A DNA stretch of 64,000 nt from Sceloporus undulatus (GCF_019175285.1 NC_056522.1:321851117-321915116); one strand, 5' to 3'; shown: positions 11,763 to 23,404, counted from the stretch's first letter. The notes: generated by a model not told the origin, from the letters alone. Translations and numbers: made by a program.

Positions 11763-11842
11763 ACTGTCACCTTTTGTATTGTATTACAATTTTCACTGTA
11801 CACAGCTATGATCATTGCGGAATAGCAGTCTATAAATAAAAC

Positions 11843-11893
<51 letters not shown>
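11760..11893 (+). mobile_element. L2-like 3' tail
   Basis: Plus-strand end GATCATTGCGGAATAGCAGT, CTATAAATAAAA and a (ATT)n tract running into a 10-N gap. It abuts the end of the 85-bp tandem array. Confidence 0.6.
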
Positions 11894-11903
11894 NNNNNNN
11901 NNN

Positions 11904-12040
11904 TTATTCTCTCTCAGCCTCAGGGGAGGGCAATGGTAAACCTCTTCTGAACAAATCTTGCCAAGAAAACCCCAGGATAGGTTCACCTTAGGGTCACCAT
12001 AAATCAGAGATGAGTCAAAGGCACACAACAACAAACAACT
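11904..12040 (+). mobile_element. Sauria-type SINE, tail half
   Basis: CTCTCAGCCTCAGGGGAGGG to GGCACACAACAACAAACAAC; the head is missing at the 10-N gap (11894-11903). Confidence 0.85.
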
Positions 12041-12279
12041 GCTTTCCAACCATCCTAGCCTGAGAGACTCCAGTTCACTGGCAAGGCACATGGTTAGGTC
12101 TTTTTTTTTTTTTGGATACCAAAGTTCCTAGGTTCAGCTCGTTATGTCCAGGTAGGGCTGGGAAGGACTCCTACCTGAAAGCCTGAAGAACCTCTCCCAG
12201 CTGGTGGTATCACCAGGGTTGGCGTCACCCTGGTGCGGTAACTCATGGTGTCATACATAACCCACTGATCTCCTTCTGT

Positions 12280-12345
12280 GTACCTTCAATTCGTTTCTGA
12301 CATAGGGTGACCCAAATGTAAACCTGTCATGGGGTTTTCTATACA
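12280..12345 (-). mobile_element. Sauria-type SINE tail fragment
   Basis: TGTGTACCTTCAATTCGTTT to CTGTCATGGGGTTTTCT. Confidence 0.65.
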
Positions 12346-12519
12346 ACACCATACAGAACCCTTAGTAATGGTTTTCAAACATTTTTGTTACTCATAAACT
12401 GGAATTCCTGTATATCATACTGAACGTAGTGGCAGTAGCTGTGACATGCAGCTAGCAAAATTATAAATAAACTTTAATTTACAATATCATACACACAACC
12501 TAAATGTATTTATGAAAAG

Positions 12520-12721
12520 CCAGCATAGTGTGGTGGTTTGAGCATTGGACTGTGACATTGGAGACCAGGATTCAATTCCCTGCTCTGTCCTGAAACCCAC
12601 TGGGTGCCCTTGGGCATGTCACACTCTCTCAGGCTCAGGGAAGGCAATGGCAAATCCCCTCTGAAGAAACCTGCCAAGAAAACCCTACTTGAAGACTTGA
12701 AGGCACACAACAACAAACAAA
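12520..12721 (+). mobile_element. Sauria-type SINE, full length
   Basis: GCCAGCATAGTGTGGTGGTT, GAGACCAGGATTCAATTCCC (B-box-like), then AAGGCACACAACAACAAACA. Confidence 0.93.
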
Positions 12722-13361
12722 TCTATTTTTATGCACATAGTTTCATGTGGTTAAAGTGAAAATGTGTTAAGAGGTGATATTTTTGAAGAAAATTTTAAAT
12801 TATTTTTTAAAAATTAAATTTTAAATTAAAAAAATAAAAACCTGGGGCATTTCTCCTCCCACTGAGTCTCTCTCCATTCACAGCATCTCTTTCACTGAGC
12901 TACAGTGTTTTAATGGAACACAGGCGAACACCGAAGCCCATTTCTGCCAAAAGATAGTGGCATCACTCTCCTTAGGGTGTCATCTAGGGTGGCCTGCACA
13001 TCCCCTGCAACCTCCTATTGATGCTGCTGCTCCCAGATACTGTAGCCCAGTTTTACTTAGCTTGGTGCTTTCCAGAGGCATTGCACTGCAAGCCCTAGCA
13101 CTCCATGTATGTGAATATGCTAATCATGGATATAGGAGCTATAGTAAAGGGCTGCTCCAATGCTTGATGAAGACAATGTCAAGCTGGACTGGGAACATTT
13201 GAGGCTGCAAACAGAAACAGACTTACCGAAGAGTAAATCTCACTGAACTAGTGGGACATGCTCCGGAGGCAGCATATGTCAGGATTGCTCAGCATGGTGC
13301 GCCAATCACATTTGAGGAAAAGAAGCTGCCAAATCATCTGTCCTCAGAGGAGGGGTGTGAT

Positions 13362-13560
13362 TACATTGTTGTTGTTGTCTTCAACTTCCTGACCTCAGGC
13401 AACCCAATCACAGGATTTTTTTGGGCAAGTTTTGTTCAGAGAGAGGTTGCATGTGCCTTCCTCTGATGCTGAGAGTATGTGACTTGCCCAAGGTCACCCA
13501 GTGGGTTTCCATGGCTGAGCGTGGATTCAAACCACTATATCATGCCAGCACTCTGATTCT
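13362..13560 (-). mobile_element. Sauria-type SINE
   Basis: ATTGTTGTTGTTGTCTTCAA at the tail, GTGACTTGCCCAAGGTCACC in the body, head near 13550. Confidence 0.88.
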
Positions 13561-14065
13561 GTCACTGCTTCCCAGCTGCCTGCGTCTTGCTGAAACACAG
13601 ATACAACGGATTCCTCAAAGGATGGGTCTTACCCTCATGCAGTGTAAGGAAGCAAACAATTGGGGCTATAAAAATGAATACTGCATTCATTATTAATTAA
13701 AGGGAAATATGTGTCTCTGCTATAAGACTTGTTAACAAGCATATAATTATAATGTTATGTGAGATGATAATATATATATCCCCACATAACATTGTGTGTG
13801 TGTGTGTGTGTTTTCATGGCCACAAAGTATTGCCTTCTGTCTAAATGGTACAGAAGTTTAAATATGTGACATACCTTCCAAAACAAATAAGTTAAAAATG
13901 CATATTTATAGTAGGGGTAGGAAATGTCCCAGGTGATTGTGTTAATCAATTTCCTTTTTATTCCACTTGTAAGACAGATGACCTTACTTGGTAAACAGTT
14001 GCCTGTATGCCTACTATATATACTATATGTATTTCCCTACCTCTAAACATTTAGGTTCAGGAAAA
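13561..14065. other. No recognised gene; short (GT)n
   Basis: (TG)n at 13793-13811 in AT-rich sequence. Confidence 0.6.
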
Positions 14066-14615
14066 TCATGCAATCATAGAGTAGGAAGAGACCACAAGGG
14101 CTATCCAGTCCAATCCCCTGCCATGCAGGAACTCACAATCAAAGCATCTCTGACAGATGGCCATTCACCCTCTGTTTAAAGACCTGCAAAGAAGGAGACT
14201 CCACCACATTCCGAGGGAATGCGTCCCACTGTTGAACAGCTCTTACTGTAAAGAAGTTCCTCCTAATATTGAGTGGAATCTCTTTTCCTGTAGCTTGGAT
14301 CCATTATTCCGTGTTCTAGTCTTCAGAGCAGCAGAAAACAAGCTGGCTCCGTCCTCAATGTGACACCCCTTCAAATACTTAAATAAGGCTATGATATCAC
14401 CCCTTAGTCTTCTCTTCTTCATGCTAAACATACTCAGGTTCCTAAGTCTCTCCTCATAGGGCATGGTTTCCAGACCCTTCATCATTTTGGTTGCCCTCCT
14501 TTGAACACGCTCCAGTTTCTCAACATCCTTTTTCAATTGTGGTGCCCAGAACTGGACACAGTATTTTAGGTGAGGCCTGATCAAGGCAGAATAGAGTGGC
14601 ACTATTACTTCCCAC

Positions 14616-15555
14616 CAGGCCTGCACAACATATAGCCCACCAAAGGATTTTGGGTGGCCCACAGGGATATGGAATGACTTCAAGGCTCCTCCACCTCTTG
14701 GCCTCCTCCTGAGGAGATGGCCATAAGAGGAGGGAGAAGGGTGAATGCTCACTCTGCAAGGCTCCCACACCACCAGGCATTCTCCTGAGGAGGCGGCCAG
14801 GTGGTGGAGGAAGAGGAGGACAGGTAAACACTCACCCTGTAAGGTTTCTCCACTGCCTGGCTTTCTCCCAAGGAGAAAGCTAGGTGGCAGCGGAGGAGGA
14901 CTGGCAAATGGTTGCCGTGAAAGCCTCCTCGACTGCCTTGCTTTGTCCCGAGGAGAAGGCCAGTTGGTGGCAGTGGAGGAGGAGGGGTGAATACCTGAAC
15001 AAAAAGGCTCCTCTGCTGCTCGGCTTTCTCCTAAGGAGAAGGACAGGTGGAAGAAGATGAGCAAACACTCACCGTGCAAGGCTCCTCCTTTGCCCAGCTT
15101 TCTCCTAAGTGGAAGAGGAGCCTTGCAGGGCAAGCATTTGCATGTCCTCCTCCTTCGCCACCTGGCCTTCTCCTTGGGAGAGAGCTAGGCAGTGGAGGAG
15201 CCTTGAGGGGCAAGCATTTGCCCGTCCTCTGCCTCCTCCTCCACTGGCTTTCTCCTTGGGAGAAAACCAAGCAGTGGAGGAGCCTGAGGAGACATCCAGG
15301 TAGAAGAGGAGAATGACAGGAAAGGCTCTCCTGCTGCTCAGCTTTCTCCTAAGGAGAGGGCCAGGCAGAGGAGGAAGAGAAGGCAATTCATATGAATTAA
15401 TTGTACTTAATATTATTAATAAATATTAATTAGTATTAATTAATCTCTCCTAATATTATTAATTATTCATGTTTTATTAAAATCTATCTGCGGCCTGAAG
15501 ATGTTTAATCTATTTTAATTTTTGTCCCTACCTACTGCCAAGTTATGCAGGCCTG
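14616..15555. mobile_element. hAT-like non-autonomous element with internal palindrome array
   Basis: Ends are inverted: CAGGCCTGCACAAC at 14616 and the complement of CAGGCCTGCATAAC at 15542-15555. The CR1 on both sides rejoins (48.9-49.1 kb copy as reference), so this is an insertion. An 8-bp duplication is not clear. Inside, nine loosely repeated units of about 80 bp each carry a CTCCYNRGGAG-type palindrome. Confidence 0.75.
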
Positions 15556-16330
15556 ATCTAGACATTATACTTCTATTGATGCAGCCTAAAATTGCATTGG
15601 CCTTTTTAGCTTCTGTATCACACTGCTGAGGCATGTTCAACTTGTGGTCTACTAGGACTCTTAGATCCCTTTCACACATACTTGTTAAGCCAGGTGTCCC
15701 CCATCATATATCTATGCATTTCATTTTTCCACCATAAGCGGAAAATTTCTCCCTGTTGAAATTCATTTTGTTAGCTTTGGCCCAGCTTTCTAATCTATTA
15801 AGGTCTTCTTGGATTTTGATCCTGTCCTCAGGGGTATTAGCTAATCCTCCTAATTTGGTGTCATCTGCAAATTTGATAAGCATGCCTTCTGTTGCTTCAT
15901 TCAAGTCACTGATAAAGATGTTGAATAGCACTGGCCCCAGGACAGAACCCCGTGAGACCCCACTGGTCACCTCTCTCCTGAATGAAGAGGAGCCATTGCT
16001 GAACACCCTTTGGGCTCAGCTTTTCAACCAATTGCAAATCCATGTAACATTTGCCTTGTCTAGCCCACATTTTACAAGCTTTTTGCAAGGATATCATGGG
16101 GGACCTTGTCAAAGGCCTTACTGAAATTGAGATTTGCTATATTCACTGCATTCCCTTTGTCTACCAAGCTGGTAATTTTATCAAAAAAAGGCAATCAGAT
16201 TAGTCTGGCATGACTTGTTTCTCAGATACCCATGTTGATTTTTTTGTGATGATGGCTTTGCTTTCTAAATGTTAATAGACTCTCTGTTTAATGATCTGCT
16301 GTAGAATCTTTCCTGGTATTGATGTCATTG

Positions 16331-16378
16331 TCTAATCTGTGCGCCGCTTTGATCATTGGAAAAGTGGGATAAAAATAA

Positions 16379-16413
<35 letters not shown>

Positions 16414-16418
16414 CTGGA
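16331..16418 (+). mobile_element. Short L2 3' tail inserted in a CR1
   Basis: GCGCCGCTTTGATCATTGGA, GTGGGATAAAAATAAA and (TTA)n interrupt CR1 sequence that is continuous in the copy at 48.5-50.8 kb. Confidence 0.75.
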
Positions 16419-16509
16419 TGATAATGGTTGGGATCCTTCCCCTCCACCACACTTTTTGAAGAAAAGTTCTGTGAAACGCACATACTTGTCATTTTAAAAC
16501 TGGTAGTCC

Positions 16510-17550
<1,041 letters not shown>

Positions 17551-17659
17551 ACCTGGTGGTCCAAGTAACATATCTTCTCATTGCCTGAATATATTTTTGG
17601 TTGCAGAAACAGTTTTACAAAAAATTCATACTGCTTCAATTCTGTTTGACCTGTTTTGC

Positions 17660-17865
17660 TACATTTGGAGCCAAGTGCCACTTCCTGCCTGATTACAGTT
17701 CTTGGTGATCTTTCCTTCAACAGGACTTGTAGGACATGTAGTGCCAACCAATGTAGGGTGCATATTGTAAACTCTATTTTTGAGCCCACAGCACTGTGAT
17801 TCATATGCTGTTTTCTCTGTCTGCATTTAGACGGGAACATGTGGCATTTTTAGTAGCGTGCCAAG
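17660..17865 (+). repeat. Unclassified dispersed repeat, copy A
   Basis: About 190 bp shared in reverse orientation with 24201-24372, including CAGGACTTGTAGGACATGTA and TGATTCATATGCTGTTTTCT. GCCAAGTG occurs on both sides (about 17670 and 17858) and may be a target duplication. Confidence 0.75.
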
Positions 17866-18511
17866 TGTAGTCATGTTGGATGGAGACCAAATTTAGAAAT
17901 TTCCCAACAGCTAGGAACAAGGAAATAGCCTCTGACCTCAGATGCCCACTATTCCTAACCAAACCTCTCTAATAACCCTCTTTCTACAGCATATTAGATG
18001 CAGAACAGGTGATGAAGTTCTGTAATTTCATTGCCCTGCATGGAAAAAACAAAGCACCAGCTACTAAGGCACAGAAGCCTTATCATAAAAAGTTGTCTAT
18101 CGTGTTTAGTAAAGAAATTAAATCTAATCAATTATTTCCTACTCTCTTACAAATTAATTTATAATTATATTATTCAACATTGATTTTTAACAGGTATCGA
18201 TCCTATTTGCAAAGCTGGGATGTGCATCACTGGGGTGTATCATTATCATCCAATCAAATTAGACAAAATAAATTATTGAGATTTGTTATTTACTGTAGTT
18301 ACTTTTCTGCTTTAGATTTATCTGAATAATCTTTTATTATGATCTTGTGATAATCACTGTTACAGTTTTACATATTTGAAACTCTTAATGGTAAATTCTG
18401 TTTAGAGTTGATGTATCTGATTAAACCCATTGATTAATTGATATGCTGGCAGGGTGGGGATAAGAATTCTGGGAGTTCTAATGTTTAAAAAGTAATAGTT
18501 GGCCTAAATAA
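17866..18511. other. No recognised feature
   Basis: AT-rich; a weak match to the palindromic MITE arm near 18460-18505 (GAATTCTGGGAGTTCTAATG). Confidence 0.5.
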
Positions 18512-18719
18512 ATAATAATAATAATAAATAGTTTATTTATATCCCGCTTTTCCAATTTTGATCAAAGCGGCATACAAGTTTAAGTAAAATACATCAAGAT
18601 AAAAACAATATAAACAGTATCTAAAAACAGTCGCAATAACAATAGAAACAACAGATTCAGCTAAGTGGGGGAATCCATAAACAACAGAAGGTTGTCAAAC
18701 CGAGGGGGTGAAACATAAA
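18512..18719 (-). mobile_element. Older L2 fragment: 3'UTR and tail
   Basis: Minus-strand L2 3' end with the ATCCCGCTTTTCCAATTTTG block and a TTATTATTATT tail. Collinear with 22425-22685 once the nested L2 is removed. Confidence 0.8.
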
Positions 18720-18726
18720 GGGATAT

Positions 18727-21700
18727 AATAAAAATAATAAAATCTTTATTTTTATCCCGCCCTTCCAGAAAGATCAGGGCGGCTTACAAAAGTGCAACAA
18801 GTGCACACAAATACAGATTAAAAACAGCAAAACATCAATACAATAAAACTAAAAGCAGCAATAAAAGCCCCATCGCCCGTCCTCATGGCCACGGAAGAGG
18901 AGGGGAGGCCCACAGGATCTTAATCGGGGAATGCCTGCTTAAATAGGAAGGTCTTGAGCTCCTTCCTAAATTGGGCCAGGGTAGTGGATGAGCGGAGCTC
19001 GGTGGGCAGCGTGTTCCAAAGGGCTGGGGCAGCTGTAGAAAAGGCCCTTCTAGAAGTAGAAGCTAGCCTGGCCCCAGGCACCTTCAGCAAATGCTGCCCA
19101 GACGTTCTGAGGGTGCGAGGCGGATTGTACGGGGAGAGGCGGTCCTTTAGGTATCCTGGGCCCAAGCCATTTAGGGCTTTATAGGTAATAACCAACGCCT
19201 TATATTGAGCTCGGAAGCGAACAGGCAGCCAGTGAAGATCTTTAAGTACAGGTGTTATATGGCTGGTCCTGGATACACCAGTGACCAGCCGGGCTGCCAT
19301 ATTCTGTACCATTTGAAGCTTCCGAGTTTGGTATAAGGGTTGCCCCATGTAGAGTACATTGCAGAAGTCCAGTCTCGAAGTTACCAGAGCATGTACCACC
19401 GTTTCTAGGTCCCTCCGGTCCAGGTATGGGCGCAGCTGGCGAATCAGCCGAAGCTGGTAACAAGTGCTCCTGACCGTCGCATTCACCTGAGCAGTCAGAT
19501 GAAGCGACGAATCAAGAAGCACTCCCAGACTGCGCACGGAGTCCTTCACAGGGAGCGTGACCCCGTTCAGGACAGGTGGAACCACCGCCATTCCTGGACC
19601 GGGGGAACCTATCACTAGTACCTCCGTTTTCTCTGGATTCAGTTTGAGTCGGTTTTTCCTCATCCAGTCCATTACTGACTCCAGACAGGCCACGAGAGGA
19701 GAGACGCCATCCCCAGTCACTGCATCAGTCGGAGACATAGAGAAAATAATCTGGGTGTCATCAGCGTACTGATAACCCCGCGCCCCATGTCTCCGGATGA
19801 TCTCTCCCAGCGGTTTCATGTAGATGTTAAATAGCATGGGAGACAGAATGGCTCCTTGAGGGACCCCAGTTTTAAGGGCCCGCTCGCCGGAGCACACGTC
19901 TCCCAGCTGCACCATCTGGGACCTCCCAGAGAGGTAGGATCGGAACCACTGGAGCGCAGTGCCCCCGATTCCCACCTCAGCCAGGCGTCCCAGAAGGATA
20001 CCATGGTCTATGGTATCGAAAGCCGCTGAGATGTCCAAGAGCACCAACAGGGACACGCTTCCCCGGTCGGTGCTCAGACGGAGATCATCGACCAAGGCGA
20101 CCATGGCCGTCTCAACCCCGTGACCCGCCCGGAAGCCAGTTTGAAATGGATCCAGATAATCCGTTTCATCCAAGACAGTCTGAAGCTGGAGCGCAACCGC
20201 CCTCTCGATCACCTTCCCCAAAAATGGTAGCAGCGAAACAGGCCGATAATTATTATGTACCAGGGGGTCAAGGGAGGGCTTTTTTAGGATCGGTCTTACG
20301 ATGGCCAATTTAAGATCCGATGGAAATCGCCCATCCCTGAGAGAGGTATTAATAATCCGGCGTAACAAAGTGGTTACCACCGGTCCCCCCTGGGCCGCTA
20401 ACCATGAGGGGCAGGGATCAAGAGAGCAGGTTGTTTTCCGAACACTTCCGAGGATCTTGTCCACATCCTCAGTACTCACCAACTCAAACTGATCCAGTAT
20501 AACTGAGTCCGCGGAGGCTCTGGACACTTCTACCTCAGGCTCTGCCATAATGTCGGCGTTCAGACCTTCGCTTATACGAGAAGTTTTATCCACGAAAAAG
20601 TTGTTAAACAAGTCACAGCAGGCCTTAGAAGGTTCAAGGATCTGGTTCAGGGCAGGAGGGAGCTGAGTTAGCTCCCTGACCACCCTGAACAACTCTGCCG
20701 GACGCGATTCAGCGGACGCAATACGAGCACCATAGAACGAGTTCTTTGTTGCTCGTATTGCCTCTCCGTAGTCCTTTAACAATCGGTCTAGGAGAGTCTT
20801 GTCGTTTAAGCAAAGGTGTTTCCGCCAACGGTACTCTAGCCGTCGCAGAACCCGCTTCCTCGCCCGGAGATCTTCCGTATACCAGGGCTTACGATTGGAA
20901 GCAGGCCTGAGAGGACGCTTGGGAGCGATTCTGTGTATAGCCCCAGAAAGACCGGTATTCCAGATACCGGTAAGGGCATCAACAGAGTCGCCGTCATTTC
21001 CAACCATGAGCCCCTCTAGGGCTTCCTGGAACCTCTCAGGTTCCATCAGCCTTCGAGGGTGGACCATCCTAACTGGTCCACCACCCCCGGGGGGGATCTG
21101 GGTAGAAGCCTTGATTTTCACCTCTACCAGGAAATGATCCGTCCATGACAGGGGGGAAATATTAACTATTTCCGCCCACGGATTTTCCGCCTCCGAACAG
21201 AAGACCAAATCGAGAGTATTACCCGCACAATGCGTGGGACCCTGTATCAGCTGGGACAGGCCCATGGCCGCCATGGTCTCCATGAATTCCCGAGCCGCAC
21301 CGGATGGAACATAGCTGGCCGTGAGGGAGATGTTGAAGTCACCCAGGACAAGAAGCCTGGGTGTCTCCAGCATCAGCTCAGCGACCAGCTGTGACAGCTC
21401 GTTAAGGGAGTCCGTTAATGCACGGGGTGGCCGATACACCAGCAGAATCCCTAGACTGTCCCTAGCCTTCAGGGTCAGGTAAATACACTCGATATGGGTG
21501 GTCTGTCGGATGTGGTTCCTGGTGAGGGATACGGTGTTCCTATGTACCAAGGCGACCCCCCCCCGCCCACCTAACCTGCGCTGGTCCTTCACCGAGTACC
21601 CAGCAGGCAGGGCCTGAGCCCACACAGCATCCCCTTCAGGCCCCAGCCAGGTCTCGGTAATGCAAGCCAGGTCACATTTAGAGTCCTCCAGGAGATCCTG

Positions 21701-22416
21701 GAGGATGTGGGTCTTGTTTTTAATAGACCTGGCATTGCACAGGAGCAGCGACAGGGTTTGTGGCACGGTTGGAGTGACCCTCAGGTCCTTCAGGTTGGGA
21801 GGGGGACAGGAAGGTGGGATAGATATGATGCATCTGTCTCGCCTTCCCCTGGAACGGAAGTCCCTTCTCCCACCGCCATACCTCCCCCTGCCCCACACTA
21901 CCTCAATAGGAGCTCCGCCCTTCCAGATGTCATCCCCAGCCCCGGCATCCCCCGCATCCCTAACCTCCCCCCAACCCTCTATGGCCACTGATGGAGCAGA
22001 GGGCAGCCACTATAGGCATCCTCTGACTCCCTGGCGACCCAACCCTCCCACGCCCGATGGAAACTGCGCAACTGCGCACCGTCGCAGCTCCGCCAAGCCA
22101 GAACAGTCCAGGTCCCAGTGGGGAAGTTCCCCGAGTCCGAGGGCGGCACTCCCGGGGCGGTGCGCAGATGCGCACCTCTAAAAACCACCGGGAGGAGGCC
22201 GCCCGGCGAAAGAACAGTCCCGGCGAGGCTGCAGCGGCGGCGGCGTCCGGCGTGGAGGTAAAGGGGGCGTGTCAGGAGGGTCCGGTTCCCCGGCTTTTGT
22301 CCCCGCCGCTCTCACCTGGCGGGGCTCCTCCCAACTTCCCCCCAGATGGTCCTTAAAGGGCCCACACGCCCTTGCTGGCCGCCAAATGCCAAGCCAGAAC
22401 AGTCCAGGTCCCAGTG
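18727..22416 (-). mobile_element. Full-length L2-clade LINE, nested in an older L2
   Basis: Non-LTR retrotransposon of about 3.69 kb flanked by a short direct repeat GGGATAT (18720-18726 and 22417-22423). A GC-rich leader (about 22010-22416), one long APE-RT frame, a 190-bp 3'UTR and a terminal GGGCGGGATAAAAATAAAG / ATT-rich tail are present. The tail matches the short L2 3' ends elsewhere in the window (3.3, 11.8, 16.4, 18.5 and 31.4 kb). The old L2 continues on both sides: its ORF end at 22424-22685 and its 3'UTR at 18512-18719. Young or recently active by appearance. Confidence 0.9.
18920..22009 (-). CDS. L2 LINE endonuclease-reverse transcriptase, open frame without an AUG start
   Basis: Single open frame of about 1,030 codons. 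N-terminal APE endonuclease: LLLCNARSIKNK, ITETWLG, LLVLGDFNI, TLDLVF, SWTDHFLVEV (catalytic Asn, Glu, Asp and His positions present). Reverse transcriptase: NNYRPVSLLPFLGKVIE, DISAAFDTIDH, GVPQGAILSPMLFNIYM and YADDTQI. The C-terminal LWNTLPTELRSS block is typical of L2. It nicks DNA and primes reverse transcription at the target. The frame opens after a TAG at 22010-22012; the first codon of any usual alternative type is GTG at 21988 (or CTG at 22006), and no in-frame ATG precedes the endonuclease core. The lone ATG in the leader (22019) opens a 19-codon frame offset by one base. No internal stop is seen. Confidence 0.9.
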   Translation of the reverse strand, partial: WLPSAPSVAIEGWGEVRDAGDAGAGDDIWKGGAPIEVVWGRGRYGGGRRDFRSRGRRDRCIISIPPSCPPPNLKDLRVTPTVPQTLSLLLCNARSIKNKTHILQDLLEDSKCDLACITETWLGPEGDAVWAQALPAGYSVKDQRRLGGRGGVALVHRNTVSLTRNHIRQTTHIECIYLTLKARDSLGILLVYRPPRALTDSLNELSQLVAELMLETPRLLVLGDFNISLTASYVPSGAAREFMETMAAMGLSQLIQGPTHCAGNTLDLVFCSEAENPWAEIVNISPLSWTDHFLVEVKIKASTQIPPGGGGPVRMVHPRRLMEPERFQEALEGLMVGNDGDSVDALTGIWNTGLSGAIHRIAPKRPLRPASNRKPWYTEDLRARKRVLRRLEYRWRKHLCLNDKTLLDRLLKDYGEAIRATKNSFYGARIASAESRPAELFRVVRELTQLPPALNQILEPSKACCDLFNNFFVDKTSRISEGLNADIMAEPEVEVSRASADSVILDQFELVSTEDVDKILGSVRKTTCSLDPCPSWLAAQGGPVVTTLLRRIINTSLRDGRFPSDLKLAIVRPILKKPSLDPLVHNNYRPVSLLPFLGKVIERAVALQLQTVLDETDYLDPFQTGFRAGHGVETAMVALVDDLRLSTDRGSVSLLVLLDISAAFDTIDHGILLGRLAEVGIGGTALQWFRSYLSGRSQMVQLGDVCSGERALKTGVPQGAILSPMLFNIYMKPLGEIIRRHGARGYQYADDTQIIFSMSPTDAVTGDGVSPLVACLESVMDWMRKNRLKLNPEKTEVLVIGSPGPGMAVVPPVLNGVTLPVKDSVRSLGVLLDSSLHLTAQVNATVRSTCYQLRLIRQLRPYLDRRDLETVVHALVTSRLDFCNVLYMGQPLYQTRKLQMVQNMAARLVTGVSRTSHITPVLKDLHWLPVRFRAQYKALVITYKALNGLGPGYLKDRLSPYNPPRTLRTSGQHLLKVPGARLASTSRRAFSTAAPALWNTLPTELRSSTTLAQFRKELKTFLFKQAFPD

Positions 22417-22424
22417 GGGATATC

Positions 22425-22685
22425 TCATGGGGGAAAGGCTTGAGAAAAGAAGAAGGTCTTAAGGTTCTTCTTAAAAGTCTCTAAAGATGTGGTGGAGCGG
22501 AGCTCATCTAGAAGAATATTCCACAATCTTGGGGCCGAGATAGAAAAGGCCCGTTGTGAGGTCCTTGCGTAGCATGCAGTTGGGGCCTCTAGCAGATTCT
22601 TCCCTGCTGACCTGAGTGAGCAGGGCGGATTATATGGGGAGAGGCGGTCCTCCAAGTACCCTGGGCCCAAGCCATTTATAGAGTA
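22425..22685 (-). mobile_element. Older L2 fragment: end of the ORF
   Basis: Encodes a GLGPGYLEDRLSPYNPP-type L2 C-terminus ending FSQAFPP, about 60% like the C-terminus of the neighbouring full-length L2. With 18512-18719 it forms one element split by the nested insertion. Confidence 0.85.
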
Positions 22686-22689
22686 AATA

Positions 22690-22890
22690 TGCTAAGGTAT
22701 CTGATCCTATCTGATATTGGAAGTTAAGGACGGTCAGTTCTGGGTTAGAACATGGATGGGAGATCGCCAACAAATGCCAGGTGCTGTAGGCTATATTTCA
22801 GAGGAAGGAACTGGCAAAACTACCTTTGAGTCTTCGTTGCCTAAGAAAACCCTATGAAATTCATGGAGTCTCCATAGCTCAGTTGGTGAA
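22690..22890 (+). mobile_element. 5S-rRNA-derived SINE
   Basis: TATCTGATCCTATCTGATAT, CATGGATGGGAGATCGCC, GGTGCTGTAGGCTATATTTC, then AAACCCTATGAAATTCATGG. Adjacent to the old L2 fragment. Confidence 0.85.
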
Positions 22891-23404
22891 GGCAAACACG
22901 TTCCCAAGCACTGTGTGGGGCACAACAGATGCTTAATGATGCTAACTCTTTAATGCTAGCTGGCTACTCCAGCCCTGGTCATCAGTACCATTTTACTGCA
23001 ATACTTTGGATTATATATGGATCTTCTGTGTGATGTAAAAAGATTCTGGAGCAAAATGAGTGAGACACTAAGTGACTTCATGCTTTGGAAAACCCATTTT
23101 GTTTGCTGCACTCCTATTAGCATTACACAGTTGTGTTTCCTGTAGTTAACACAAGCAGGGGAGGGCAACTGACTTTTGGTTGCAGTTTGCACCAGATGAC
23201 ACATCAGAAGTGGGGTGACACCCAGTCAGCTCTCTTCCCACTGTGCCCTTCCTGGCTTTCCCATGGTGGCAGAGGCCTCTTCACAAGGAGACCTCTGCCT
23301 CAACAGCAAATGAGAGGACCAAGCACACTCTTTTGGTTACTGCTGCTGCTGCTGCTGCTGCACCCCCATGGGATGACACCAGGAGTGGGGATGCCACTGG
23401 GTAG
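22891..23404. other. No recognised gene
   Basis: Contains a short (CTG)n at 23340-23362. Possible open frame 23133-23432 has no domain. Confidence 0.55.

Larger units (their letters stand above)
14066..16495 (-). mobile_element. CR1 LINE, 5'-truncated and interrupted twice
   Basis: 3' end at about 14070 (ATCATAGAGTAGGAAGAGAC). The RT C-terminus is readable at 14243-14615 ([35 protein letters not shown]), and RT blocks at 15704-16000 (VTSGVSRGSVLGPVLFNIFI, IKFADDTKLGGLA). Interrupted by a hAT-like element (14616-15555) and an L2 tail (16331-16418). The upstream end adjoins the RAN retrocopy target site. Confidence 0.92.

Noticed and set aside
12520-12600. tRNA gene
   Set aside because: The A/B-box-like sequence belongs to a SINE head; no cloverleaf with proper acceptor stem was recognised.
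14520-15386. Several 60-100 codon frames in the GC-rich stretch
   Set aside because: Produced by the palindromic tandem units of the hAT-like element; the only real coding remnant is the CR1 RT tail at 14243-14615.
22690-22760. 5S rRNA gene
   Set aside because: The 5S-like part is short and diverged and continues into a SINE body, so it is a 5S-derived SINE and not an rRNA gene.
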